A DNA stretch of 64,000 bases from Corynebacterium lactis RW2-5 (GCF_001274895.1 NZ_CP006841.1:682001-746000); one strand, 5' to 3'. Shown: positions 26,627 to 35,207, counted from the stretch's first letter. Notes: generated by a model from the sequence alone, not told the origin. Made by a program: numbers and translations.

Positions 26627-27358
26627 GTGAGTCAGAAAATTCAGAACCCCAATCAGAAGGGCAATGGCTTCATTATTGGCCTCGTCGCCCTTGTCGCAGT
26701 TGTAGTTGTCGTGATTGGAGCCGTCGTATTCATCGGCCGCAGTCAGCCAATCAAGGGCGTCCCGGATGAGGACGTGAACTTTAGCGTTGCTCTCGACGGC
26801 GATGTCATTCGCCTGGGCCAGCTCGACGCCAAGGATGCGAAGACTGCCACTGTGTTCGAGGACTTCTCTTGCCACTACTGCGCTGACATGAGCGGTGGCG
26901 GCCATGCAGATGAACTCAAGGCGCTTTCCGACGGCAAGATGATTGTCGAGCAGCGCACTTTGAACTTCCTCGATGGACAGCGCGTAGAGGATCGGGACGG
27001 TCATTCCACTCGCACTTATGCAATTGCTCGAATGATTGCGGAGTCCGGCAATGCTAAGGCTTACTGGAACTTCCACAACATGATGATGGAGCAGCAGCAG
27101 ACTGCGATTAACTGGGATAACAACGATTTTGCTGACCGCCTGGATCAGCTGGGTGTCGATGGCGACATTGTGAAAAAGGTCCGTGCTGGTGTCGATCTAG
27201 CTGAGGCACAGGCGAGCGCCACTAAGAATGCGAACGACCTCGAGAAGCGTCTTGGCTCGGTCTCCTCTCCACATGTGTTCGTCGACGGTAAGGATGTTCT
27301 CGATAATATTGCCGCCAACGGTGGCCTGGGCGAGTGGGTTAAGCAGGTTCTCGCTTAA
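26627..27358 (+). CDS. Membrane-anchored DsbA-like thiol oxidoreductase
   Basis: The 243-residue protein has a short basic N-terminus, a signal-anchor helix (about 16-37) and an exported thioredoxin-fold domain with active site Cys82-His-Tyr-Cys85, plus an inserted helical segment and a later cis-Pro region SSPHVFVDG. This is the DsbA/MdbA type that oxidises cysteines in exported proteins; corynebacterial MdbA is the closest known comparison, but orthology is not shown. I chose GTG 26627 because upstream codons add only a hydrophobic stub and a possible -10 precedes it. A terminator hairpin follows at 27400. Confidence 0.88.
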   Translation: MSQKIQNPNQKGNGFIIGLVALVAVVVVVIGAVVFIGRSQPIKGVPDEDVNFSVALDGDVIRLGQLDAKDAKTATVFEDFSCHYCADMSGGGHADELKALSDGKMIVEQRTLNFLDGQRVEDRDGHSTRTYAIARMIAESGNAKAYWNFHNMMMEQQQTAINWDNNDFADRLDQLGVDGDIVKKVRAGVDLAEAQASATKNANDLEKRLGSVSSPHVFVDGKDVLDNIAANGGLGEWVKQVLA

Positions 27359-27399
27359 ACCTTCAATATCGCGACCCTTTACTGTCGTGCCTTGAAACG

Positions 27400-27441
27400 G
27401 CCCCTTTGCGCCACAGCAAATTAGTAGCGTAAAGGGGCTTT
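27400..27441 (+). terminator. Terminator after the DsbA-like gene
   Basis: Arms GCCCCTTTGCG and CGTAAAGGGGC pair over 11 bases (one G-T) around a 17-base loop, followed by TTTC. It lies 40 bases past the stop. Confidence 0.75.
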
Positions 27442-27535
27442 CACATGCTGATTTGTAAATAATTCGATGCGGCATGTAACCTGTAACAAGTCCACAGCGA
27501 CGGGGTCGAAAGGTCCTGGTTGTTGTTGGTTGTCT

Positions 27536-27611
27536 GGGGCTATGGCGCAGCTGGTAGCGCATCACACTGGCAGTGTGGGGGTCACGGGTTCGAGTCCCGT
27601 TAGCTCCACCA
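27536..27611 (+). tRNA. tRNA-Ala(GGC)
   Basis: A 76-base cloverleaf with acceptor GGGGCTA paired to TAGCTCC, including the G3-U70 wobble that marks alanine tRNAs. D-stem is GCGC/GCGC. The anticodon loop CTGGCAG gives anticodon GGC, the T-arm is ACGGG-TTCGAGT-CCCGT, and CCA is encoded. Confidence 0.97.
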
Positions 27612-27614
27612 GAT

Positions 27615-27648
27615 AAAATCCCGGTTCTCGAAAGAGGCCGGGATTTTT
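27615..27648 (+). terminator. Terminator after tRNA-Ala
   Basis: AAAATCCCGG pairs with CCGGGATTTT around a 13-base loop, ending in a T-run, three bases after the encoded CCA. Confidence 0.85.
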
Positions 27649-27777
27649 GTATTTTTGTCTAGGGGGCTACTGGGTGTAGGGGCGCTTTGTCTAACGCTGT
27701 ATTTATGGTCTTATAGGTGCCCTAAATGGGGATTGTAGGCAATAGCAGTTTTCGCCGGTTGGTGGAATACTGGGTGT

Positions 27778-28206
27778 ATGGCATACAACGACGATGTAAT
27801 TCAGAAGCTGTCCGCTGAGGAGTCCATGGAGCTGATGGCGACACAAACGTTTGGTCGTTTGGTCGTACGCCGTAAAGATGACATGGATTTGTTTCCCGTG
27901 AACTACGTGGTTCATGAGGGCAATGTGTACTTCCGCTCGGCTGAAGGTTCGAAGCTCTTCACGGTCGCCTTGAATGATGACGTTCTGTTTGAGGCTGACT
28001 TGGTTGAGAGGGATGAGGATGCCGCATGGTCGGTCATTATCAAGGGCAATGCCGAGGTTCTGAAGAGCCGTGCGGAGATTGCTGCTGCTGACGAGCTTCC
28101 TTTGAAACCGTGGCTGCCGACTTTGAAGTACAACTACGTTCGGATTGTTCCGAATGAGGTCTCGGGTCGTCGTTTCCACTTAGGGGAAGAGCCGGAGCGC
28201 TACTAA
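27778..28206 (+). CDS. Pyridoxamine 5'-phosphate oxidase-family split-barrel protein
   Basis: The 142-residue protein has the PPOX/flavin-reductase-like split-barrel pattern: an N-terminal helix pair with FGRLVVRR, then DLFPVNYVVHEGNVYFRSAEGSKL, a strand-rich centre, and a C-terminal RIVPNEVSGRRF. Related actinobacterial proteins bind FMN, F420 or heme, and the cofactor here cannot be settled. It stands alone between the tRNA-Ala terminator and its own strong terminator. The ATG at 27778 is the first start before the conserved region. The 130-base upstream region is AT-rich and includes TATAGG and TAGGCAATAG as possible -10 elements. Confidence 0.8.
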   Translation: MAYNDDVIQKLSAEESMELMATQTFGRLVVRRKDDMDLFPVNYVVHEGNVYFRSAEGSKLFTVALNDDVLFEADLVERDEDAAWSVIIKGNAEVLKSRAEIAAADELPLKPWLPTLKYNYVRIVPNEVSGRRFHLGEEPERY

Positions 28207-28228
28207 ACGTTCTGGATATGGCGCTTTG

Positions 28229-28282
28229 CTAACGGCGGGCGGAGGGTGAGAATCTCTCCCTCCCGCCGTTAGCTACTTTTTT
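28229..28282 (+). terminator. Strong terminator after the split-barrel gene
   Basis: CTAACGGCGGG pairs with CCCGCCGTTAG, with an inner GGAGGG/CTCCC continuation, followed by six T. Confidence 0.9.
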
Positions 28283-28349
28283 AGAAGTTAATGGATGAAA
28301 TTTCTTAAAACTGCCTCGTCTTGCAGCCTAGGGCGTTACAGTCGCTGTT

Positions 28350-28964
28350 GTGACGGGGATCATAGATCAAAACGATGGGGCGCCAGCACTGCCCAATGTG
28401 CACGAGCACTCCCCACGGATGCAGAAAATTGTTAACGAAGCGCGGGCGATGCTTCGCGAATCGGGCTGGAGTAGCATCAGTATGCGCCGCCTCGCGGCGA
28501 GGCTCGATGTGAAAGCGCCTTCGCTGTATAAGCACATCAGCGGTAAAGAGGAACTCCTCCAAATGCTGCTGGCGGAGAGCCTTTATAGCCTGGGGCAGCG
28601 AATTCACGCCGCGATCGACGACGAGCCTACGGCCTCAGCGCTCCTGAATGCCTACCGGCAGGCGGTTCTCGACGATCCGCATGGGTATCGGCTGATGAGC
28701 CGCACGAAGTTCGTGAACATGGCCTCGCCGTCAACCCTCGACGCGTGGATTCGAGAGGCCTTCATTAAGGTTGCCGGCGAGGAAGCCAAGGGCCTGGCCA
28801 TGTGGGCATTTGCTCATGGTCTTGTGACTGCCGAGCTAGTTCAGGACGTCTCTCCGGCGGACGAGGAATCAAGTTCAGAGACTTCCGCCGCGCAGACGAT
28901 AGATCCGGAGAAGGCTGAGGCCGTCGACGGAATTTGGGCCGCCGGCGCGAAGGCTTTCGATTAG
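28350..28964 (+). CDS. TetR family transcriptional regulator
   Basis: The 204-residue protein has an N-terminal TetR DNA-binding domain. Helix-turn-helix residues are visible at about 38-65 ([22 protein letters not shown]), and the C-terminal ligand domain has a WxR core and resembles the TetR_C_33 type. The last 35 residues are acidic and Ser-rich. Start is a GTG at 28350, with no ATG before the HTH. The gene ends overlapping the convergent nadE stop by four bases. Its target cannot be told from the sequence; the divergently placed neighbour is a terminator-isolated flavoprotein, so the regulon may lie elsewhere. Confidence 0.88.
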   Translation: MTGIIDQNDGAPALPNVHEHSPRMQKIVNEARAMLRESGWSSISMRRLAARLDVKAPSLYKHISGKEELLQMLLAESLYSLGQRIHAAIDDEPTASALLNAYRQAVLDDPHGYRLMSRTKFVNMASPSTLDAWIREAFIKVAGEEAKGLAMWAFAHGLVTAELVQDVSPADEESSSETSAAQTIDPEKAEAVDGIWAAGAKAFD

Positions 28965-29836
28965 CGCCACCACGTCTCTGCGGGGCCTGGAGGGACGGTG
29001 CGCTTGTGTCGGCTGACCGTCCAAAATTTCTCAATTCGAGCAGCGTCCTCGGGTGATACTTCTCGTCCCTCTAGGTAGTCATCGATAGCGGAATAGGTGA
29101 GGCCGAGTGCGACCTCGTCTGGAAGCGCGGGCCGATCTTCCTCGAGATCGGCAGTGGGGATCTTCTTCCAGGTGCTATCGGGCGCGCCGAGATGGCGAAG
29201 CAGGGCGGCACCCTGGCGCTTGTTTAGCCCCTGGAGGGGGATGAGGTCCACGCCTCCATCGCCATGCTTTGTATAGAAGCCGGTAATTGCTTCGGCTGCG
29301 TGGTCTGTTCCTACGACGAGCATGCCGTCGACCCCGGCGATCGCGTATTGCGCGATCATGCGCATGCGCGCCTTGATATTGCCCTTGTTGAAGTCGGAGA
29401 CGGTGGGGCGTTGGAATCCCACCGGCTTGGATTCCATGCGGTCAAGCGCTTGCTGAACCTGCTCGGTCATCGCAGTAGTGGCGGGCTCTATATCGACCGT
29501 GATGGATTCGTCGGGCTGGATGAAGCGGAGGGCAATCTGGGCATCGTCTTCGTCGGCCTGCACACCATGGGGGAGGCGTACTGCGATGAAGCGCGCATCG
29601 GTGCCCTCGTCGCGAAGCCTTTCAGCCGCCAACTGACTCAGCTTGCCGGCCAAGGTTGAATCCTGGCCGCCGGAGATGCCGAGGACGAATCCTCTCGCGT
29701 GCGCCGCCCTAAAATAATCAACTAGGAAGCTAACGCGGCGATCGACCTCTTCCGAGGGATTAATCTCAGGATAGGTGTGGAGCTGTCGAATAATCTCTGC
29801 CTGGAGCGAGCCATTTTCGGGCGGGGTGATTGTCAT
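28961..29836 (-). CDS. nadE: NH3-dependent NAD+ synthetase
   Basis: The 291-residue enzyme converts deamido-NAD to NAD using ATP and ammonia. The N-type ATP pyrophosphatase loop [10 protein letters not shown] starts at residue 55. Further landmarks are [40 protein letters not shown] and the C-terminal AIDDYLEG. No N-terminal nitrilase domain is present, so it uses free ammonia, unlike the long glutamine-dependent NadE of mycobacteria. ATG 29836 is chosen over an upstream in-frame start that adds 14 unconserved residues. It pairs functionally with pncB at 47231 in NAD salvage. Confidence 0.95.
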   Translation of the reverse strand: MTITPPENGSLQAEIIRQLHTYPEINPSEEVDRRVSFLVDYFRAAHARGFVLGISGGQDSTLAGKLSQLAAERLRDEGTDARFIAVRLPHGVQADEDDAQIALRFIQPDESITVDIEPATTAMTEQVQQALDRMESKPVGFQRPTVSDFNKGNIKARMRMIAQYAIAGVDGMLVVGTDHAAEAITGFYTKHGDGGVDLIPLQGLNKRQGAALLRHLGAPDSTWKKIPTADLEEDRPALPDEVALGLTYSAIDDYLEGREVSPEDAARIEKFWTVSRHKRTVPPGPAETWWR

Positions 29837-29951
29837 GTGGCCAACTCTACCGCTGTGGCAGTCGCTGTCGATTAGCAAAAGCCCAGTTCTTTATCGAGCA
29901 AGTGCCGCGGGGATAGCGGCCCTTGCCCTGTGCGGTGGCAGAATTTGCAGA

Positions 29952-31343
29952 GTGAATCTGACCAGAGAATCTCAGCATCAACAGCATCCGCCAGAGGGGG
30001 AGACTACCTCTCTGAAGTCTGTGGCGGTGGCGGTAATCGCAGCGCTCGGAGGCCTCCTTTTTGGCTATGACACGGGGGTCATCTCCGGCGCCCTACTGTT
30101 CATTCAGCGCTCCTTCGAACTCACCGCGGGGCAGGAGTCGACCGTTACGGCGATGCTCCTTGTCGGCGCGGCAATCGGTGCCTTCCTGGGCGGCCGCGTC
30201 GCCGATACCCTGGGCCGACGCGGAACCATCCTTCTCGGCGCCCTGGGGTTCATCATCGGCAGTATCTGGTGCGCTTTCGCGTCTAGTGTATTCGAGCTGG
30301 GGGCGGCCCGGACTCTCCTGGGCGTTTGTATCGGCGGTGTTTCCATCGTCGTGCCGATGTACATCTCAGAGATGGCGCCGACCCACGTCCGCGGTCGCCT
30401 GGTCAGCCTCAACTCGCTGATGATCGTCATCGGCCAGCTCGTGGCGTTTCTCACGAACTCCGCTCTCGCGGCCTCGGGCTCGTGGCGGCTAATGCTCGGG
30501 CTGGGTGCCGTTCCCGCGGTCGTGCTGCTGGTCGGAATGCTCATCTTGCCTGATACGCCTGCCTACCTGATTAGGGAGGGAAAACCCGGGAAGGCTTTGG
30601 CGGTCATGCGCCAGATGCACGGCCCCGACGCAGAACTGGACCAGGCCGCGGTGGCGGAGGCGTCGGCAAGCGCGGATCAGAGGGCGGCGGAACGGGCGGC
30701 CCTGAAGACCCCGTGGGTGCGGCGCACGGTGGTCATCGCGATGCTGATTGGTGTGACCCAGCAGGTCACCGGCGCGAACGCAATCATGTACTTCGCGCCG
30801 ACCATGATGAATAAGGTTGGCTTGTCGACGGAGAGCTCGGTCTATACGTCAATCCTCATCGGTACCGCATCGGTGATCTCGTGTGCGGTGGGAATGAGCA
30901 TTATCGACAAGGTCGGTCGTAGGAGGATGTTGATTATTGGCCTGATCGGTTGTGCGGCGTCGCTGTTGGTGCTGGCTCCGGTCTACGGGCTGTCGAAGGA
31001 CTCTGCGGTAGGTTCGGTCGCGTCACTTGCGCTGATGACGGTGTTCATTGTGTTCCAGCAAGCGGCCGTATCGGTTGCGACCTGGCTGCTTATTTCGGAG
31101 ATTGTCCCGAACGAGGCCCGGGGGCTCGGAATGGGGCTGGCTGGACTCGCGCTGTGGGTGGCCAACTGGTTCGTGGCGCAGGCATTTCTCCCAATGGTGG
31201 AGGCGGTCGGAGGCGCGTGGTCATTCTTCTTCTTCGCGGTGACCGGCGCGATTGCCCTGGTATTTACTCTGCGCGCCGTGCCGGAGACGTCCGGAAAGAC
31301 GCTCGCGGAGGTGCGGGAGTACATGATGGCGGCCGCGCGCTAA
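29952..31343 (+). CDS. MFS sugar porter family transporter
   Basis: The 463-residue protein has twelve predicted helices and sugar-porter signatures: GYDTGVISGALLF in helix 1, GRxxDTLGRRG between helices 2 and 3, and PMYISEMAPTHVRGRL after helix 4. The central loop has PDTPAYLI where PESPRxL is usual, and the C-terminus has PETSGKTL. These place it with the XylE/IolT/GalP symporters importing pentoses, hexoses or inositol. GTG 29952 gives the usual N-terminus; the frame stays open upstream but adds non-homologous sequence. It is divergent from nadE. It carries one dispersed 11-mer in the central cytoplasmic loop. Confidence 0.92.
   Translation: MNLTRESQHQQHPPEGETTSLKSVAVAVIAALGGLLFGYDTGVISGALLFIQRSFELTAGQESTVTAMLLVGAAIGAFLGGRVADTLGRRGTILLGALGFIIGSIWCAFASSVFELGAARTLLGVCIGGVSIVVPMYISEMAPTHVRGRLVSLNSLMIVIGQLVAFLTNSALAASGSWRLMLGLGAVPAVVLLVGMLILPDTPAYLIREGKPGKALAVMRQMHGPDAELDQAAVAEASASADQRAAERAALKTPWVRRTVVIAMLIGVTQQVTGANAIMYFAPTMMNKVGLSTESSVYTSILIGTASVISCAVGMSIIDKVGRRRMLIIGLIGCAASLLVLAPVYGLSKDSAVGSVASLALMTVFIVFQQAAVSVATWLLISEIVPNEARGLGMGLAGLALWVANWFVAQAFLPMVEAVGGAWSFFFFAVTGAIALVFTLRAVPETSGKTLAEVREYMMAAAR
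30661..30671 (+). repeat. Dispersed word CGTCGGCAAGC, copy 8
   Basis: Exact copy in the variable central loop of the sugar porter, encoding Ala-Ser-Ala-Ser-Ala and followed by G. Confidence 0.9.
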
Positions 31344-31420
31344 CCCCGAATCCTCTGTCGTTTTTGGAGTTAGCAGATTATTTAGGTAACATGGCCGTTC
31401 GTGTCGTGACGCGTGCTGTT

Positions 31421-31454
31421 GCAGCCTAGGTGCTGCGAGGGTGACAGCGTCACC
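31421..31454 (+). promoter_or_regulatory. Two tandem hairpins in the rpmJ leader
   Basis: GCAGC-CTAGGT-GCTGC (31421-31436) is followed at once by the perfect repeat GGTGAC-AGC-GTCACC (31440-31454), 58 bases before the rpmJ start. They could form an RNA leader structure or an operator. No T-run follows. Confidence 0.45.
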
Positions 31455-31512
31455 AGGGAAGGTGCAATACGGTGCCTTTCCTTTTCGGAGCCGAGAAGAA
31501 AGGAGCGCCCGA

Positions 31513-31635
31513 ATGAAGGTCCGCAAGTCCCTTCGGTCGCTGAAGAACAAGCCGGGCGCCCAGGTCGTGCGCCGTCGTGGCAAGGTCTACGTGATCAACA
31601 AGAAGGAGCCGCGCTTCAAGGCCCGCCAGGGCTAA
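31513..31635 (+). CDS. rpmJ: 50S ribosomal protein L36 (cysteine-free form)
   Basis: The 40-residue protein begins [15 protein letters not shown] and ends [11 protein letters not shown]. It is the L36 variant lacking the CCHC zinc-ribbon residues of the classical protein, the form that is common in Actinobacteria and often tied to zinc limitation. A GAAAGGAG site precedes the ATG; the longer open frame from 31441 has no homology. It is followed by a strong terminator at 31680. In corynebacteria rpmJ lies just upstream of nrdH, as here. Confidence 0.96.
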   Translation: MKVRKSLRSLKNKPGAQVVRRRGKVYVINKKEPRFKARQG

Positions 31636-31679
31636 GCCCTCCAGGCTGGAAGCTAGCCGCTTGTTTTTTCAAGCTTTTT

Positions 31680-31733
31680 AAAGCCGCCCCGGCTGACCAC
31701 TTTGATGGTTGGCCAGGGGCGGTTTTCTTTTAT
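31680..31733 (+). terminator. Strong terminator after rpmJ
   Basis: CCGCCCCGGCTGACCA pairs with TGGTTGGCCAGGGGCGG, with A and T flanks extending the stem into a TTTTCTTTT run. It isolates rpmJ from the nrd genes. Confidence 0.9.
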
Positions 31734-31904
31734 GTTGATGGGCTTGGTTGGTACGGCGCCGATGTGGTGCTTGGGGCGGGCCGCGTTTGGACGACATCCG
31801 GAGCTGCTGTGCTTATTGGTTTAACCGAAAGGCTTTGATAGCTCTTTTTCGACAATTTTGTGCCAATTTTGCCCCTGAATTACAAGCTTGTTGCCCCGGG
31901 CTGT

Positions 31905-31916
31905 ACAACATCTTGT
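31905..31916. promoter_or_regulatory. Candidate NrdR box 1 upstream of nrdH
   Basis: ACAACATCTTGT is an imperfect palindrome fitting the ACAnnATnTTGT style of NrdR boxes. A palindrome ACAAGCTTGT lies 13 bases upstream (31882-31891). Confidence 0.4.
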
Positions 31917-31957
31917 GCGTGAGAATTGGGCGAACTGGGAATTTCAAGCTTGTTACT

Positions 31958-31969
31958 ACTACATCTAGT
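31958..31969. promoter_or_regulatory. Candidate NrdR box 2 upstream of nrdH
   Basis: ACTACATCTAGT shares the CATCT core and palindromic layout of the 31905 site, 53 bases away (about five helical turns). It overlaps a perfect 15-base palindrome at 31964-31978 containing TATAAC, so repressor and -10 region could coincide. Confidence 0.4.
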
Positions 31970-32024
31970 ATAACTAGAGTTTTTCTGCCCCCAAGTGTAG
32001 TGTTTTCGGTGTTGCGCCAAGGGG

Positions 32025-32035
32025 CGTCGGAAAGC
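32025..32035 (+). repeat. Variant word CGTCGGAAAGC upstream of nrdH
   Basis: Intergenic one-base variant of the dispersed 11-mer, followed by G, within GGGGCGTCGGAAAGCG. The same context GGGGCGTCGGAAAGC recurs at 35436. Confidence 0.6.
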
Positions 32036-32134
32036 GTGGAGCGCTTCCTTTAGGGAAGGTCTCCGGGCGGTGCGGCGCCGGCGATAGTTACGAATTAGTG
32101 GTCTTACCTTAAAGCCAGAAAGTTTGTGAGAGAC

Positions 32135-32359
32135 ATGGTTACCGTTTACAGCAAGCCCGCCTGCGTCCAGTGCCGCGCGACCACTCGTGCCCTCGATAAG
32201 GCCGGTATTGCCTACGACGTCGTTGACATCACCCTCGACGATGAGGCCCGTGACTATGTCATGGCGCTGGGTCACCTTCAGGCTCCGGTCGTCGACACCG
32301 GGTCCGAGACTTGGTCTGGTTTCCGCCCGGATCGCATCAAGGCTCTCCAGGCTGCTTAG
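32135..32359 (+). CDS. nrdH: NrdH-type glutaredoxin-like redoxin
   Basis: The 74-residue thioredoxin-fold protein has the redox pair Cys10-Val-Gln-Cys13 and the NrdH hallmark WSGFRPDRI near the C-terminus. It delivers electrons to the class Ib ribonucleotide reductase NrdE. ATG 32135 begins MVTVYSKPAC like known NrdH proteins; a GTG at 32126 would add three residues. It is the first gene of nrdH-nrdI-nrdE. Candidate NrdR boxes lie 165-230 bases upstream, implying repression when dATP is plentiful. A hairpin separates it from nrdI. Confidence 0.96.
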   Translation: MVTVYSKPACVQCRATTRALDKAGIAYDVVDITLDDEARDYVMALGHLQAPVVDTGSETWSGFRPDRIKALQAA

Positions 32360-32371
32360 TTTCTACTTAGT

Positions 32372-32416
32372 CCCCGCGTTCTTTGCTTTTATCCCTAAGG
32401 CAAGGCGCGGGGGTTT
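32372..32416 (+). terminator. Intra-operon hairpin between nrdH and nrdI
   Basis: CCCCGCG and CGCGGGG pair across a 27-base loop, followed by GTTTGTG. It ends about 25 bases before nrdI and may act as a partial terminator or mRNA-stability element setting nrdH above nrdIE. Confidence 0.6.
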
Positions 32417-32438
32417 GTGATGTAGGGGATGATTTCTC

Positions 32439-32867
32439 ATGTTCGTGGTGTATTTCTCCTCCGCAACGGGGAATACGCACAAGTTCGTAGAGAAGCTGGG
32501 GATTAAAAGCGCGCGGATTCCACTGCGGCGCAAGGATCCCGAGCTAATCGTTGACGAGCCCTATGTCCTGATCTGTCCGACGTACGGCGGGGGTGTATCC
32601 ATCCATGGTGATCATGCCCGACCCGTGCCTCCGCAGGTCATCCGCTTCCTCAATAACGAGCACAACCGCTCATTGATCCGAGGGGTTGTTGCGGCGGGAA
32701 ATTTGAACTTCGGGACCGACTACTGCAAGGCCGGCGATATCATTGCCGCTAAGTGCAAGGTTCCCTACCTCTATCGCTTCGAGCTCATGGGAAACGATGA
32801 GGACGTACGAATCGTGCAGCAGGGGCTTGAGCAGTTCTTCCATGGCAAGGCTCGGGCCAGCGCCTAG
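32439..32867 (+). CDS. nrdI: NrdI flavodoxin-like activator
   Basis: The 142-residue flavoprotein begins [16 protein letters not shown], where SATGNTHKF is the FMN phosphate-binding loop of NrdI. It continues with [12 protein letters not shown] and [17 protein letters not shown], both conserved in NrdI. It supplies oxidant to assemble the dimanganese-tyrosyl radical in NrdF. It lies between nrdH and nrdE in the classical class Ib order. A TAGGGGA site precedes the ATG. A hairpin and possible promoter follow before nrdE. Confidence 0.96.
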   Translation: MFVVYFSSATGNTHKFVEKLGIKSARIPLRRKDPELIVDEPYVLICPTYGGGVSIHGDHARPVPPQVIRFLNNEHNRSLIRGVVAAGNLNFGTDYCKAGDIIAAKCKVPYLYRFELMGNDEDVRIVQQGLEQFFHGKARASA

Positions 32868-32908
32868 GTCTCGCCAGGACGGTGGGGCGGCAAGACCGTT
32901 GCGCGAGG

Positions 32909-32919
32909 CGTCGGGAAGC
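32909..32919 (+). repeat. Variant word CGTCGGGAAGC upstream of nrdE
   Basis: Intergenic one-base variant (C to G at position 7) of the dispersed 11-mer, followed by G. Confidence 0.55.
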
Positions 32920-32947
32920 GCGCAGATTAGAAGCGTGCGTTAATAGT

Positions 32948-32999
32948 GCGGTGCGGTAATTCGCACCGCGTTGACTAATACCTATTTCAGAATCAATTA
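32948..32999 (+). promoter_or_regulatory. Hairpin and candidate internal promoter before nrdE
   Basis: A perfect repeat GCGGTGCG-GTAATT-CGCACCGC (32948-32969) is followed directly by TTGACT (32971-32976), a good -35, with weak AT-rich -10 candidates near 32994. nrdE may thus have its own transcript. Confidence 0.45.
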
Positions 33000-33022
33000 G
33001 ACAGTCCACTGAGGAGTTAGTT

Positions 33023-35176
33023 GTGAGTGACAAGGGTCGACAGGTTGCCGAGCCGGTAGGCGAGGGGCAGCTCGATTACCACGCGCTGAATGCGCTGCTG
33101 AATCTCTACGATGAGAACAACAAGATTCAGTTCGACAAGGATCGTCAGGCGGCTCGCCAATTCTTCCTGCAGCACGTCAACCAGAACACCGTCTTTTTCC
33201 ACAACCTGAAGGAAAAGCTCGACTACCTGGTTGAGAACAAGTACTACGAGCCGGAAATTCTCGAAAAGTACGATTTCGAGGACGTAAAAGCCCTGTTCAA
33301 GCAGGCCTATGCGCACAAGTTCCGCTTCAAATCCTTCCTGGGCGCGTACAAGTACTACACCTCGTACACGCTGAAGACCTTCGACGGAAAGCGCTACCTC
33401 GAGCGCTATGAGGACCGCGTCTGCATGGTCGCCCTTACGCTTGCCGACGGAGACCTTGCCCTGGCAAGCCACCTGGTTGACGAAATCATCACAGGTCGCT
33501 TCCAACCGGCAACCCCGACGTTTTTGAACTCCGGTAAGGCCCAGCGCGGCGAGCCGGTGTCCTGCTTCCTGCTGCGTATTGAGGACAATATGGAGTCGAT
33601 CGGCCGCGCCATCAACTCCTCCCTGCAGCTGTCCAAGCGCGGCGGCGGCGTCGCTCTGCTGCTGAGCAACCTGCGTGAACAGGGCGCGCCGATTAAGCAC
33701 ATCGAGAACCAGTCCTCGGGCGTCATCCCGGTCATGAAGCTGCTGGAGGATTCCTTCTCCTACGCAAACCAGCTCGGCGCACGTCAGGGCGCAGGTGCCG
33801 TGTACCTGCACGCGCACCACCCGGACATCATGCGATTCCTCGACACCAAGCGTGAGAATGCGGACGAGAAGATTCGTATTAAGTCTCTCTCCCTCGGTGT
33901 GGTCATCCCGGATATCACCTTTGAGCTGGCCAAACGCAACGATGATATGTACCTGTTCAGCCCGTACGACGTCGAGCGCGTCTACGGTAAGGCCTTTGCG
34001 GATATCAACATCACCGAAAACTACGACGATATGGTCGAAGATCCGCGAATCCGCAAGACCAAGATCAACGCCCGTCAGTTCTTCCAGACCATCGCCGAGA
34101 TTCAGTTCGAGTCGGGATACCCGTACATCATGTACGAAGACACCGTCAATCGCGCGAATCCGATCGAGGGCCGCGTGAACATGTCGAACCTCTGCTCGGA
34201 AATTCTGCAGGTCAACACCCCGTCGAAGTTCAACGACGACCTCTCCTACTCGGAAATCGGCGAGGACATCTCCTGTAACCTGGGCTCTTTGAATATCGCG
34301 ATGACGATGGACTCTCCGGACTTCTCCCGCACCATCGAGACCGCAATTCGTGGGCTTACCGCGGTGTCGGAGCAGACCTCCATCGATTCGGTCCCGTCGG
34401 TACGCAAAGGCAACGACGGCTCCCACGCCATCGGCCTGGGGCAGATGAACCTGCACGGCTACCTCGGGCGCGAGCAGATTCACTACGGATCCGAGGAGGC
34501 CCTCGACTTCACGAACGCCTACTTTGCGGCTGTTCTCTTCGAGGCTCTGAAGGCCTCCAACAAGATTGCGCGCGAGCGGGGCCAGAAGTTCGCCAACTTC
34601 GAAAACTCCGACTACGCCAGCGGCAAGTACTTCGATAGCTTCGATCCGGCGGACTTCCAGCCGAAGACCGAGCGAGTGAAGGCAATCTTCGGAAACTCGA
34701 GCGTCCACGTTCCGAACGCGGAGGACTGGGCTCAGCTGAAGGACGATGTCATGGAGCACGGCCTGTTCAACCGCAACCTTCAGGCCGTCCCGCCGACGGG
34801 CTCGATTTCCTACATCAATAACTCGACGTCTTCGATCCACCCGATTGCCTCTCGCATCGAGATTCGCAAGGAGGGCAAGATTGGCCGCGTCTACTACCCG
34901 GCGCCGCACATGGACAACGACAACCTCGAGTACTTCGAGGACGCGTACGAGATTGGTTACGAGAAGATTATCGACACCTACGCGGTGGCGACGAAGTACG
35001 TCGACCAGGGCCTGTCGCTGACCCTGTTCTTCAAGGACACGGTCAGCACCCGTGACATCAACCGCGCCCAGATTTACGCATGGCGCAAGGGCATCAAGAC
35101 CCTGTACTACATCCGTCTGCGCCAGGTCGCGCTGGAAGGTACCGAGGTCGAGGGTTGCGTGTCCTGCATGCTGTAG
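33023..35176 (+). CDS. nrdE: Class Ib ribonucleotide reductase, alpha subunit
   Basis: The 717-residue catalytic subunit reduces ribonucleoside diphosphates. Active-site cysteines are visible in EPVSCFLL (about 180) and SNLCSEI (about 391), with the radical-site CNLGSLN region near 425. The tail ends EGCVSCML, the Cys pair re-reduced by NrdH. It lacks the ATP-cone of class Ia enzymes, as expected for NrdE. The GTG at 33023 follows GAGGAG. NrdF lies about 2.9 kb downstream beyond deoD and a transporter. A strong terminator follows. Confidence 0.97.
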   Translation: MSDKGRQVAEPVGEGQLDYHALNALLNLYDENNKIQFDKDRQAARQFFLQHVNQNTVFFHNLKEKLDYLVENKYYEPEILEKYDFEDVKALFKQAYAHKFRFKSFLGAYKYYTSYTLKTFDGKRYLERYEDRVCMVALTLADGDLALASHLVDEIITGRFQPATPTFLNSGKAQRGEPVSCFLLRIEDNMESIGRAINSSLQLSKRGGGVALLLSNLREQGAPIKHIENQSSGVIPVMKLLEDSFSYANQLGARQGAGAVYLHAHHPDIMRFLDTKRENADEKIRIKSLSLGVVIPDITFELAKRNDDMYLFSPYDVERVYGKAFADINITENYDDMVEDPRIRKTKINARQFFQTIAEIQFESGYPYIMYEDTVNRANPIEGRVNMSNLCSEILQVNTPSKFNDDLSYSEIGEDISCNLGSLNIAMTMDSPDFSRTIETAIRGLTAVSEQTSIDSVPSVRKGNDGSHAIGLGQMNLHGYLGREQIHYGSEEALDFTNAYFAAVLFEALKASNKIARERGQKFANFENSDYASGKYFDSFDPADFQPKTERVKAIFGNSSVHVPNAEDWAQLKDDVMEHGLFNRNLQAVPPTGSISYINNSTSSIHPIASRIEIRKEGKIGRVYYPAPHMDNDNLEYFEDAYEIGYEKIIDTYAVATKYVDQGLSLTLFFKDTVSTRDINRAQIYAWRKGIKTLYYIRLRQVALEGTEVEGCVSCML
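33439..33449 (-). repeat. Dispersed word CGTCGGCAAGC, copy 9
   Basis: Exact minus-strand copy in nrdE, encoding Thr-Leu-Ala-Asp-Gly on the plus strand and followed by G on the minus strand. It sits in one of the most conserved genes in the window. Confidence 0.9.
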
Positions 35177-35207
35177 TTTTTAGCGACTAGCTGCTAGCTG
35201 TTTTATG

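Larger units (their letters stand above)
31734..32134 (+). other. Long nrdH upstream region without a convincing gene
   Basis: About 400 bases hold the two candidate NrdR boxes and two copies of CAAGCTTGTT (31883 and 31945). A variant of the dispersed word lies at 32025, and a small hairpin AAGCG/CGCTT near 32031. A 101-codon frame at 31748-32053 crosses all of these, is Cys-rich and erratic in composition, and is not believed to be coding. Confidence 0.5.

Noticed and set aside
31748..32053. A 101-codon frame between rpmJ and nrdH
   Set aside because: It spans regulatory palindromes, is Cys-rich and irregular, and lacks a ribosome site.
33017..34909. A 630-codon open frame antisense to nrdE
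   Set aside because: It mirrors the codon bias of nrdE, has erratic composition, no ribosome site and no recognisable motif.
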